Origin: Desulfobacteraceae bacterium
GTDB taxonomy: Bacteria; Desulfobacterota; Desulfobacteria; Desulfobacterales; JAABRJ01
Direction of reading: 5' to 3'
NCBI GenBank assembly: GCA_011390985.1
Contig: JAABRJ010000056.1
Span: 1 to 16,462, forward strand
DNA length: 16,462 nt
Below, piece after piece: positions 1 to 9,218 of the stretch; position 1 is the first letter of the stretch; every line of letters begins with the position of its first letter. The translations under genes were made by a program, and so were the position numbers. Below the pieces are notes generated by a model, which was not told the DNA's origin, searched no databases, and saw only the letters and a list, made by a program, of their open reading frames with translations.

Positions 1-2046
1 TTTCAGGGCGTAAATCCTGGCAAAATCCACAATCGGCATCATGGCGCTCTTGATGTCGAAGGCGTCGCGGTGCTCGCCCTTGGAGGCCACCACGAAGTTT
101 CGGAAAAAGCCCAGCGGCGGTTTGAAGTGCAGGGCATTTTCGGTGAGGTGGCGAAAAAACCCCGACCACCCGGCCAGCGAATCGAATAGAAACTGCCGCA
201 GTTCGTCGATCAGGCGCATGTCGCCGTAGGCACCGCGAAAATCGAAAAATATGCTGGCCTGGAGCAGGTCTTCGGGTTCCGCGGCGTGGATCCAGGAGCT
301 GAAATAGTTTTTCCATTTGGTCAGGCTGCCGCACCACTGGGGGTTTTGGGCCATGACATTGCCTTTGCAAAAGGCGTAGCCCGCCTGGTCGAGCCAGGTG
401 CAGATCATTTTGGCCAGCTTAAGGAAGTAGGCCTGGACTTCGGCTTCTTTTTCCGCCGCCACGTCCTCGTAAATGATGGCGTTGTCCTGATCGGTTTTAA
501 GGGTCTGTTCCTGGCGGCCTTCGCTGCCCAGGATCATGAAAACAAAGGGCACCGGCGGCGGCCCGCACTTTTCCAGCGCGAAATCGATGATCCGCTTGGT
601 GATCGCATCCGAGACGGTGGTGATGAAGCGCGTGACATTCAACGCCTTGGCGCCGCTGTTGATCAGGCTCTGGATCAGGCGCGGCAGACGCCCGTGCATG
701 TCGATGATGGCGTCAACGGACTCGGCCGCCACGATTTCGCGAATCAGGAAGAAGGGCGACTGGCCCTGGGCCGTGAGCAGGTCCCGGTTGGTGACCAGAC
801 CCACCACCCGGTCATCGGCGTCGGTGACCGCCAGATGTTTGATGTTGTTCTGCATCATGGTCATCAGGGCCTCGAAAATGAGGGCCTGCGAGGGAATGCT
901 TTTAAGCGGCTGGGTCATGATGTCGGAAACGGGTTTTGCGGTATCGTAGCCCTCGGCGATCACCTTGCGCCGCAGATCGTTGTCGGTGACCACGCCGACG
1001 AATTGCCCCTCGCCGCGGGTGACAAAAATGGAGCTGCAGCGATGGGTGTTCATCTCCACGGCCGCCTGCCGAATACTGGTCTCTGCGGGGCAGCTGATCA
1101 GGCGCGAATTGCTGATGCTCGCGACGGCCTGGTTGAAAAAGCGGGCGCCCTCCTCCCGCGGCTGGAGGCTGCTGGAAATGACTTTGGCGTAGGAGCGGTC
1201 CAGCATGCGCTTGCCGAAGGTGTCGGTGAAAAACTCCGAGAAAGCCTCGAAGCGGCGGCAGAGATCGAGAAAGTCCTCTTTAGGCAGGGCGTAGAAACAG
1301 GTGGGTTCTATGGTTTTGAGGGTGCGCACCGAAATGCCGTCGTTCAGCAGCAGGGAGATGCCGCCGTACAGATCCCCTTCCCCCATCAGGCCGCTCAGGA
1401 TTTTTTTGTCCTTTTCCTCGATGTAGCGTTCGGCCGCACCGTTCTGGACGATATAGAGGGAGTCCACCCGCGACTGCCCCTGGACAAACAGCACCTTGTT
1501 CTTGGGGTGGCGCACGACTTTGAACTTGGCGGCGGTCTTTTCGATCACATTCTCCGGGAGAAAGGAAAAGGGGTCGATGCCTGCCAGAAACTTGGCCCCC
1601 TGGGTGGCGGCCATCAGCTCCGCATAGGATTCGTTCAACATTCGGCGGCTGAATTCATCCACAAAAAACTTCGCCACTCCGGGCTGCCGGGTGCAAAGCG
1701 ACAGGAAATCCTTTTTGAACATGACAAAGGCCACCGTGTCGCTTTTGGCCCGCACGGTCCGCACCGCCAGGCCGGCATTCATCAGCAGCGAAATTCCGCC
1801 GAAGATGTCTCCGGCCTTGAGCTCGCCGCTGATGGTCCGCTGGCCGTTTTCCTCGAAGAACAGCTCCAGAGTGCCACTGACAATCACGAACACATGTTCC
1901 AGCACGGTTTTGCCCTGGACCGCAAGGATTTCCCCCTTTGGGAAGCGTTTGCGGATCATCTCCGGCGCCAGGTCGCGGCGGTCCTGGACCGTCAGGGCGG
2001 CAAAGGGCTGGGTCTGGTTGAGGATGTCGAGGGCGTTGGACTCCAT
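1..2046 (-). CDS. DUF294 nucleotidyltransferase-like signalling protein with two cNMP-like and two CBS domains (C-terminus cut by window edge)
   Basis: The frame is open for 682 codons from ATG 2046 to the window edge. Residues about 10-125 and 157-272 are two cyclic-nucleotide-binding-type barrels that closely resemble each other (GGISLLMNAG versus GGISLLLNDG; DEFSRRML versus DTFGKRML), so they look like an internal duplication. Two CBS domains follow (about 305-360 and 375-425). The nucleotidyltransferase motif is complete: G507-S508-E-G-R-Q-E and D519-Q-D521. The last residues, IVDFARIYAL, match the usual DUF294 C-terminal helical domain. Both barrels have GGIS where canonical cAMP-binding cassettes have GEL/GEI plus a PRA arginine, so classical cAMP binding is doubtful. 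CAGGTGAG just before the ATG is the ribosome site. It lies 102 bases downstream of the exonuclease fusion, probably in the same transcript. The family is GlnD-like in fold; its substrate is not established here. Family call is firm, function is inferred. Confidence 0.93.
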   Translation of the reverse strand, partial: MESNALDILNQTQPFAALTVQDRRDLAPEMIRKRFPKGEILAVQGKTVLEHVFVIVSGTLELFFEENGQRTISGELKAGDIFGGISLLMNAGLAVRTVRAKSDTVAFVMFKKDFLSLCTRQPGVAKFFVDEFSRRMLNESYAELMAATQGAKFLAGIDPFSFLPENVIEKTAAKFKVVRHPKNKVLFVQGQSRVDSLYIVQNGAAERYIEEKDKKILSGLMGEGDLYGGISLLLNDGISVRTLKTIEPTCFYALPKEDFLDLCRRFEAFSEFFTDTFGKRMLDRSYAKVISSSLQPREEGARFFNQAVASISNSRLISCPAETSIRQAAVEMNTHRCSSIFVTRGEGQFVGVVTDNDLRRKVIAEGYDTAKPVSDIMTQPLKSIPSQALIFEALMTMMQNNIKHLAVTDADDRVVGLVTNRDLLTAQGQSPFFLIREIVAAESVDAIIDMHGRLPRLIQSLINSGAKALNVTRFITTVSDAITKRIIDFALEKCGPPPVPFVFMILGSEGRQEQTLKTDQDNAIIYEDVAAEKEAEVQAYFLKLAKMICTWLDQAGYAFCKGNVMAQNPQWCGSLTKWKNYFSSWIHAAEPEDLLQASIFFDFRGAYGDMRLIDELRQFLFDSLAGWSGFFRHLTENALHFKPPLGFFRNFVVASKGEHRDAFDIKSAMMPIVDFARIYALK

Positions 2047-2069
2047 GGCTCACCTGTTTTTTCTTTTTT

Positions 2070-2134
2070 GAAGGGCGCCGGGCAAAACCACGCCCCGGTC
2101 CTGGGGGTTCGGGCGTCACCACCCGGCGCCCTCC
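2070..2134 (-). other. Long-stem inverted repeat in the leader of the DUF294 gene
   Basis: AGGGCGCCGGG (2072-2082) and CCCGGCGCCCT (2122-2132) pair perfectly over 11 bp. In a minus-strand transcript a G-U and a G-C pair extend the stem to 13 bp. The 39-base interior can form a second hairpin, ACGCCC with GGGCGT. On the minus strand the stem is followed by an A-rich run, not U, and then the ribosome site of the DUF294 gene, so it does not look like an intrinsic terminator. It could be an RNA processing or attenuation element, or simply a barrier protecting the 3' end of the exonuclease message. I do not recognise a known riboswitch class. Confidence 0.45.
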
Positions 2135-2148
2135 CGGGTTCGGCATCC

Positions 2149-4314
2149 TCAGTAGCGGATGCGGGCGTAATAGCTCTTCTGGGAGGCCGCGCGTGCGTCC
2201 CTCAGGGTATAGATCCCTTGCTTGGCCAGCAGCGGGATCAGTTTTAAAAAGATCTCGGCGGTGGCGATGGCATCCCCCAGGGCGGTGTGCCGCCCGACGA
2301 CGCTGACCCCCAACCGCCCGGAGATGGATTCCATGTCGTGACGGCCCTGGGAGGGGTGCACCACGGATGACAGCAGCAGCGTGTCGAGGACCGGGTTGAT
2401 GAACCGAATACCGGTCTCGGCTTCGGCCAGCTGCAGCATCAGCATGTCGAAGGCCGCGTTGTGGGCCACCAGAATCGTCTCCTCCGTGTAACGCTGGAAA
2501 AGCGGCAGCACGGTTGTGATGGGCGGCTGGGACTTCAGCATTTCGGGTTGAATCCCATGGATTTTGACCGATTCCGGAGGCAGCGGCCGCTGCGGGTCGA
2601 CCAACTGGTCAAAAAAATCCTCCTGGCGCAGGCGAAGGTTGACGATGCGCACCGCCCCGATCGAAATGACGCGGTCACCGCCGCGGGGGTTGAGCCCGGT
2701 GGTTTCGGTATCGAACACGGTGTAGGTCAGTTCCGTCAGCAGGCGGTCGTCCAGGTCCGGGCTTTGACCCGGCTGGTTGAAAAGATCGAAATCGTAAAAT
2801 TCCGGCCGGCTTTCGGGCAGAATCGTGATGCTGCGGATATTGCACGCCGTATCGGATTGGCAGCTCGGCAAAAACAGGCGCAGATAGGCCGTGTTCTGCA
2901 GCCGCCGGCTGGAATGCGACCAGATTTCGGCATCGTGGTGGCCGACCACGTCCCGCAGGGTCAGGGGGATGGCCTCGCCCGCGACGCTCAGTTCCTCGGA
3001 CTCCCACTGCCGAAGGGTTTCGATTTTAACCGGTTTTCCAATCCAGCGCAAATCAAGACACACAAAACGCCCCCGGCGCTCCAGACAGCAGTTGAAATCG
3101 CGCACCCCCAGATGCGTCTTGAGCCGCTCCAGCAGAAACAAAACGGCCAGTACGATGGAGTAGCTGTCCACGCGCACCCAGATGTCGTCCTCGCAGCCGT
3201 AGATCGCGAGCTTCAGCCCCAGCTTGGCCTCCGCCTTGCGCGCGATGGCCTCCACCAGATCACAGGCCGCCATGTGCGCCAGCGGCCAGCGGGTCAGAAC
3301 CTGACGGGAGTAGGCCTTCTCGGAATCCGCGAGCAGCTCCCCGATCTGCAGCGCCTCCTCGTGAATGATGGCCTTGAAGCGTTCGCTCTGCGCCGCCGCC
3401 ATTTGCGGATAGGCGAGCATGGCCTCGATGGCCGAGCGGATGCCGCCGAGACTGCCGCGCACCTCTTGAACCAGCGACTTGAACAGGGCATTCACCCGGC
3501 TGTCGATCTCAAGCTGGACGGTGATGTCGTTGCAGATCAATATAAAGCCGTTGAAATCGCGCCGGTTGTTCAATACCGGGACGGTTTCGACCTGCAGCAG
3601 GCGGTCGCCCTCGCCCACCGCAACGAAGTGCGCCGCCGCACTGGCTTCACCAGTGTTGAGCTTTTCGGCGATTTCATCCAGGGCGTGCACGATCAGGTTT
3701 TTGTCGATCACCGTAAAAACCGAACGGCCAAGCCCCATGAAGGGGTCCAGGCCGCTTGCCGTCGAACTGGCCGACAAGCGGTTGTGGGAGAGGTATTCCC
3801 GGGCGCGGTTGTTGAAAAACAGGATACGGCCGTCGGTGTTGCAGATCAGCACCCCTTCGGGCAGGTCGGCCATGAAGGCCGCCAGGATGTTTTTTTCGGT
3901 TTCGGCCTCGGCCTTGGCCAGCCGGATGCGCTCTTCGACCCGGCCCTGAAGGGCCTCCACCCGGTCGGCGTTCTCGTTGATGGCGGTCACCAGGCGGTCG
4001 ACATCGCTGCTGCCCTGCATCGCAATGCGGTGCGACGGGTTTACGGTGTTGATCAGCGTGACTTCCTCGACCAGCTTGCTGAGGGGCAGGATGTAGACGT
4101 GAAAAACGCCGTCCACGGCGAATCCCAGGCCGGCCAGGAGCATGACGGCGACGGTGAAGACATAGATGAAGCTTCGATTCAGGACATCGAGCAGCAGAGC
4201 CCGCTCGGCCGGGGCGAGCTGGATCCAGAAGAAGCCCACCAGCACCCCGATGATCAGAAAGACCGTGAGCACCCCCACCATCACGAACCACCAGAATCTG
4301 TTCCGGGTTCTCAT
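2149..4314 (-). CDS. Membrane PAS / degenerate histidine-kinase / DEDDh 3'-5' exonuclease fusion
   Basis: A 721-residue protein. Residues about 8-30 and 42-68 are two membrane helices, followed by a HAMP-like linker and a PAS domain (ADLPEGVLICNTDGRILFFN). Next is a dimerisation-helix region in which VQEVRGSL aligns with the usual SHELRTPL, putting Gln283 at the phospho-accepting histidine. The ATPase part lacks recognisable N and G boxes, so kinase activity is unlikely. The C-terminal 190 residues are a DnaQ-type exonuclease with all five catalytic residues visible: D535, E537 (FDTETTG), D623 (HNAAFD), H676 and D681 (RHTALGD). The ATG at 4314 is chosen because it overlaps the receiver gene's stop as ATGA; the longer frame upstream only reads through the receiver gene. 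Stand-alone exonucleases of this type accompany DUF294 and acetate symporter genes elsewhere. Domain calls are strong; the role of sensor-linked nuclease activity is unknown. Confidence 0.93.
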   Translation of the reverse strand: MRTRNRFWWFVMVGVLTVFLIIGVLVGFFWIQLAPAERALLLDVLNRSFIYVFTVAVMLLAGLGFAVDGVFHVYILPLSKLVEEVTLINTVNPSHRIAMQGSSDVDRLVTAINENADRVEALQGRVEERIRLAKAEAETEKNILAAFMADLPEGVLICNTDGRILFFNNRAREYLSHNRLSASSTASGLDPFMGLGRSVFTVIDKNLIVHALDEIAEKLNTGEASAAAHFVAVGEGDRLLQVETVPVLNNRRDFNGFILICNDITVQLEIDSRVNALFKSLVQEVRGSLGGIRSAIEAMLAYPQMAAAQSERFKAIIHEEALQIGELLADSEKAYSRQVLTRWPLAHMAACDLVEAIARKAEAKLGLKLAIYGCEDDIWVRVDSYSIVLAVLFLLERLKTHLGVRDFNCCLERRGRFVCLDLRWIGKPVKIETLRQWESEELSVAGEAIPLTLRDVVGHHDAEIWSHSSRRLQNTAYLRLFLPSCQSDTACNIRSITILPESRPEFYDFDLFNQPGQSPDLDDRLLTELTYTVFDTETTGLNPRGGDRVISIGAVRIVNLRLRQEDFFDQLVDPQRPLPPESVKIHGIQPEMLKSQPPITTVLPLFQRYTEETILVAHNAAFDMLMLQLAEAETGIRFINPVLDTLLLSSVVHPSQGRHDMESISGRLGVSVVGRHTALGDAIATAEIFLKLIPLLAKQGIYTLRDARAASQKSYYARIRY

Positions 4315-4685
4315 GGCGGTCCTGCCAGCAGCCGGCGCACGGTGGCCGTGATCTGAGCGTTGGCGAAGGGTTTGGAGATAAATGCGTCCGCCCCCAATGC
4401 CATGCCTTTGGCGACGTCCATCTCGCCGGCCTTGGCGGAAAGAAGCACGATCTTGATCTCCCCGCATTCGGGGTTCTCGCGAATGGCCTGACACACCGCA
4501 TACCCGTCCAGGCCGGGGAGCATGATGTCCAGCAGGACGAGATCCGGTGCAAACCGCGCGACCGCCGCCAGGCCCTCCTCCCCGTCGACGGCGGTTTGAA
4601 CCTCAAAACCGTTTTGCTCCAGCAGAAAGGTCAGGGGGATCAGAATACTGCTGTTATCCTCAACGATCAGGACTTTGGCGGCCAT
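4311..4685 (-). CDS. Stand-alone response regulator receiver protein
   Basis: A 124-residue CheY-like receiver with no output domain. Visible hallmarks are the acidic pair E9-D10 (VLIVED), the phospho-acceptor D53 in LVLLDIMLPGLDG, the Ser/Thr position at S83 and the conserved K105 in ISKPF, so it should be phosphorylatable. The stop codon overlaps the ATG of the PAS/exonuclease fusion by four bases, so the two are probably translationally coupled and may act as partners. Since that fusion has lost the kinase histidine, the phosphodonor must come from elsewhere. The ribosome site is weak (GCGGAA about 9 bases before ATG). Family call is certain; the target is unknown. Confidence 0.96.
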   Translation of the reverse strand: MAAKVLIVEDNSSILIPLTFLLEQNGFEVQTAVDGEEGLAAVARFAPDLVLLDIMLPGLDGYAVCQAIRENPECGEIKIVLLSAKAGEMDVAKGMALGADAFISKPFANAQITATVRRLLAGPP

Positions 4686-5003
4686 GGATGAAGTTCCGCA
4701 TGTGTTGGCTGTTTACATCGGCTGGTGGCGTGCGCCCCGAGGGCTGCGGCGGCCCTGCGCGGGTGCCGCATGCCCTGCCCCGGGGGGAGGGTTCCTGGGC
4801 GCGCATCTTTGCTGAAGCCCTTCACGGATCGCCTCGGCCGGGTAACCCCAGGCGGAAAGCTTTGGGCGCTTCAGACCGTAGGGACAGATCGGGCCAAGCC
4901 GCTCCCAGACAGAGGAATACCGGTTTGGCCCGAAACGCGTTCAGGATCGGGCCCCCGCCGCACGCCGCGGCAGGGACCCGGTGCAGGTTTTGTCACATTC
5001 GTC
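4686..5003. other. 318-base gene-free interval, GC-rich, with one strong hairpin
   Basis: This lies between the 28-residue peptide gene and the receiver gene. I see no open frame with a plausible start and ribosome site. On the minus strand a frame of about 80 codons without a stop lacks any normal start codon at its head, and the plus-strand frames look like chance products of high GC. The hairpin at 4948-4980 suggests the upstream transcript ends or is processed here. The promoter of the receiver gene, if separate, should also lie here, but I cannot point to convincing -35/-10 boxes. A dispersed repeat or a small RNA cannot be excluded by eye. Confidence 0.5.
4948..4980 (-). terminator. Strong hairpin just after the 28-residue peptide gene (no U-tract)
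   Basis: As minus-strand RNA, CGGGUCCCUGCCGC pairs over 14 positions with GCGGCGGGGGCCCG around a 5-base loop. The two non-Watson-Crick positions are G-U wobbles on this strand but would be C-A mismatches on the other, so the structure favours a minus-strand transcript. It begins 23 bases after the stop codon of the small peptide gene. There is no U run after it, so it is either a processing or 3'-end-stabilising structure or a weak terminator. Confidence 0.4.
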
Positions 5004-5090
5004 CTACCCCCAGACACCCCACCCGAAGGATGCCGTAAAAAGGATCGCGAAAGCGACCAGACCGATCATCCACCGATCTTCCTGTTTCAT
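5004..5090 (-). CDS. 28-residue single-helix membrane peptide next to the symporter (probable symporter accessory peptide)
   Basis: ATG at 5090 is preceded by a strong ribosome site, GAAAGGAGATATGAT, with GGAG seven bases from the start. The peptide starts MKQEDRWM, continues with a hydrophobic helix (IGLVAFAILFTASFGW, about residues 9-24) and ends GVWG before TAG. It follows the symporter stop by 28 bases on the same strand. Symporters of this superfamily are often paired with small membrane subunits (DUF4212 or DUF485 proteins of about 80-100 residues), and very short accessory peptides are also annotated beside symporters in Desulfobacterota. This one is far shorter than DUF4212 and has only one helix. 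Good ribosome site, amphipathic start plus helix, and position support a real gene. The partnership is inferred. Confidence 0.72.
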   Translation of the reverse strand: MKQEDRWMIGLVAFAILFTASFGWGVWG

Positions 5091-5118
5091 ATCATATCTC
5101 CTTTCAGCGTCGCGGTCA

Positions 5119-6915
5119 TCAAACTTCTCTGACCACGATCATGGTTTCCTTGTTGGCCCGCTCGATCTGGATCTCGTTGGTGGTGGCCATCTCGGCCTTG
5201 AAGCACAGCGCCCACATCATGACGATGCCGAGGATCCACCAGGCGATCTGCCAGGACCACAGCGGTGAAAAGCCGGCGAAGGAAAAGGCGTTGTTGCCGA
5301 GGATGCAGGCCGGCCCGATGGCGAAGAAATACCACGCCGGAACGGCGATCTTCATCACCTTGCGCCACTGCTTGCCGCTCTCGCTGGGCTCATCGACACT
5401 GTCGAGCCACCGCCGGACCTCGGCCTGGCGCTCGATGGTCTCCTTGGTGTCCTTGATGCCCAGGCCGCGGCAGATAAAGGCGACCACCAGCCCGGTGAAG
5501 GTGCCCCAGAAGGCCGAGTGCATGGAAAGCGGGTTCGGCCAGACCTTGTAGGTCAGGTAGACGGCGACCATGCCGCTCACGGTCCCCAGGACCGCGCCGA
5601 TGGTCGGGAAGCGAACCCCCCAGATCACGCCCAGCAGCAGGACGTACATCACGAAGCCGAAGGCGGTCGCGAGCGCCCCCAGGATCACCAGGGCCGCGGT
5701 GGAGGTCAGCCCGACCCATAGGGCCGCAATTGTCAGAACGGTGGCCAGGATGCGGTTGACCCAGATCTGCTCGGAGTCGGAGGCCTCCTGCTTCTTGATG
5801 ACGCGCCAGTAGACGTCGCGCAGCAGAATGGAGCCGCCGGTGCCGATGTAGGGCGCCGCCGTGGAGTGAATGGCCGCAATGGCCCCCACGAAGACGATCC
5901 CCAGGACAAAGGGCGGCAGGAAGTTCTGCATCAGGAGCGGCACGACGGTTTTATCGGTCAGGTTGGCGAATCTCGGATCGCCAAGGGCCTGCAGGACGCG
6001 GGCGCCCATGCCCTGGAAGGCGGTGAAATAAAACAGGGCGAAGCCGACCACGAAGGTCGACATGAACGCCTGCTGCCAGGCCAGGGGTTTGGGGTTCTTG
6101 ATCCCGAAGGTCCACATGGTGAAGGCCGGCGAGGACTGGATCCCCATCAGGGCGAACATGTAGGTCAGGCACATGACCGCGGTCCAGACCGTTTCGCCCT
6201 TGGCGGCGCCCAGCCCCCAGTTGATGACCCGGGGCACGGTCAGGTACTTGGCCTCCATCTTGGCGACTTCGGCCGAAAACCCCGACCACCCGCCGAACTG
6301 CGGGTTGATGACGACGAACAGGCCCAGCAGGATGATGCCGCCCACCAGGAGGACAAACTGGATGACGCCGACCCAGGTGCTGGCCTTCAGACCGCCGGTG
6401 CAGACATAGAACCAGACCACGAAGGCCAGGAAGAGCGCGCCGAAGGTGAAAGGCACGCCGGCGATGACGTTGAAGAGCGCGCCGGCGGCCATGAGCTGCA
6501 CGGCGGAGTAAAAGACCGAGTAAAGCACCGCGGTCAGGACCACGAGGTGCCGTATTAACTCGTTGTTGAAGTAGTAGGCGTACATGTCACCGGGGGTGAT
6601 GAACCCGTAGCGCTTGCCCAGGAGCCAGGTGCGCTTGGAGAAGAAGGTGCCGGTGATGGGAATCGTCAGGACGTAAAAGGAGGCGAAGGCATAGGCCAAC
6701 CCATCCCGCCAGATCAGGCCGGGGTGGCCGATGAAGGTCCACCCGCTGAAGGAGGCCGCCGTGGCCGCCAGCAGAAAGGCGAAAAAGGGAATCGAACGGC
6801 CGGCAATCGCGTAACCCGAAGAGGTCTTCTCGGTGAAATACCCCTTCAACCCCCAGTAAAAACAGTAAATGATGTAAATTCCAAGGCATATGTATACCCA
6901 TGTGGTTCCGCTCAT
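5119..6915 (-). CDS. Sodium:solute symporter (SSS family), probable acetate or short monocarboxylate importer
   Basis: A 598-residue integral membrane protein with about 13 hydrophobic segments, from YICLGIYIIYCFYWGLKGYF at the N-terminus to WQIAWWILGIVMMWALCF near the C-terminus. Family features include YAIAGRSIPFFAFLLAATAA with a following FSGWTFIG in the first helices, VGAIAAIHSTAAPYIGTGGS (the SSS-type central helix), and a long hydrophilic tail after helix 12. The start ATG 6915 follows AAGGGGGGAAAA. It lies 177 bases downstream of acs on the same strand and is followed by the 28-residue peptide. Linkage to acs makes acetate the best guess for substrate, driven by the sodium gradient. 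Propionate, pyruvate or another small carboxylate would fit too. Family is certain, substrate inferred. Confidence 0.93.
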   Translation of the reverse strand: MSGTTWVYICLGIYIIYCFYWGLKGYFTEKTSSGYAIAGRSIPFFAFLLAATAASFSGWTFIGHPGLIWRDGLAYAFASFYVLTIPITGTFFSKRTWLLGKRYGFITPGDMYAYYFNNELIRHLVVLTAVLYSVFYSAVQLMAAGALFNVIAGVPFTFGALFLAFVVWFYVCTGGLKASTWVGVIQFVLLVGGIILLGLFVVINPQFGGWSGFSAEVAKMEAKYLTVPRVINWGLGAAKGETVWTAVMCLTYMFALMGIQSSPAFTMWTFGIKNPKPLAWQQAFMSTFVVGFALFYFTAFQGMGARVLQALGDPRFANLTDKTVVPLLMQNFLPPFVLGIVFVGAIAAIHSTAAPYIGTGGSILLRDVYWRVIKKQEASDSEQIWVNRILATVLTIAALWVGLTSTAALVILGALATAFGFVMYVLLLGVIWGVRFPTIGAVLGTVSGMVAVYLTYKVWPNPLSMHSAFWGTFTGLVVAFICRGLGIKDTKETIERQAEVRRWLDSVDEPSESGKQWRKVMKIAVPAWYFFAIGPACILGNNAFSFAGFSPLWSWQIAWWILGIVMMWALCFKAEMATTNEIQIERANKETMIVVREV

Positions 6916-6927
6916 TTTTCCCCCCTT

Positions 6928-6943
6928 GATTTTACGTAAAATC
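6928..6943. promoter_or_regulatory. Perfect 16-bp palindrome in front of the symporter gene
   Basis: GATTTTACGTAAAATC is its own reverse complement. It ends 12 bases upstream of the symporter ATG, immediately next to the ribosome site. The A+T-rich block stands out from its GC-rich surroundings. A perfect palindrome without a spacer suits a dimeric DNA-binding protein better than an RNA hairpin. It could be the operator of an unlinked regulator. It does not resemble the TTTAGGTTT repeats at the tetR promoter. Confidence 0.45.
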
Positions 6944-7024
6944 GATTAACCGGCGCACTGGTCGCGGCCAGCGGCGGCCGGAGCGTACCAAATCGTAATG
7001 CCTTCACCTCCTTTCCTTATTTTC

Positions 7025-7061
7025 GGGGTCGGCGGAGGCCGCCGTCCGCACCGGCGACCCC
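7025..7061 (-). other. Nested hairpin between acs and the symporter gene
   Basis: GGGGTCG (7025-7031) and CGACCCC (7055-7061) are perfect inverted repeats, and inside them CGGCGG (7030-7035) and CCGCCG (7039-7044) form a second, competing stem with a 3-base loop. It starts about 32 bases after the acs stop codon. No U-tract follows in the minus-strand sense. It may separate acs and symporter message levels by processing or partial termination, or simply stabilise the acs 3' end. Confidence 0.4.
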
Positions 7062-7092
7062 CGCCAAGCTCGGGTCCGATGCCGAAAGGGTC

Positions 7093-9123
<2,031 letters not shown>

Positions 9124-9156
9124 TGATATCCTCCTTAAGTTGCAGTTGATGGGTGG

Positions 9157-9218
9157 CGGTTTAAGTGCCGTGCGATTCTTTTCGACCTCCTTTCGGTTTG
9201 AGAATTCGGTTAAAGTGC
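9157..9218. repeat. Two near-identical 12-base repeats in the tetR-acs gap
   Basis: CGGTTTAAGTGC (9157-9168) and CGGTTAAAGTGC (9207-9218) match at 11 of 12 positions, 50 bases apart in the same orientation. The second copy touches the tetR stop codon and both lie upstream of the acs start. They may be binding sites for a regulator of acs or a small local duplication. No separate acs promoter is obvious to me. Confidence 0.4.

Noticed and set aside
286..2247. Plus-strand reading frame of 653 codons
   Set aside because: It lies opposite the DUF294 gene, whose minus-strand translation has clear cNMP, CBS and nucleotidyltransferase motifs. The plus product has no recognisable domain and reflects antisense codon bias.
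2461..4356. Plus-strand reading frame of 631 codons
   Set aside because: It is the antisense shadow of the PAS/exonuclease fusion, rich in His/Gln/Arg, without domain signatures.
4315..4494. 60 extra codons upstream of the exonuclease fusion ATG
   Set aside because: They read through the receiver gene in another frame and give Arg/Gly-rich nonsense; the ATGA overlap marks the true start at 4314.
4801..4990. Possible c-di-GMP or other riboswitch in the receiver/peptide gap
   Set aside because: I looked for GEMM-like conserved blocks near the GGGTTACC-like stretch, but the order and the conserved core do not fit.
4725..5132. Plus-strand 135-codon frame across the gap and the small peptide gene
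   Set aside because: It has no ribosome site or domain and is Pro/Arg/Gly-rich. The minus-strand peptide with its strong ribosome site is better supported.
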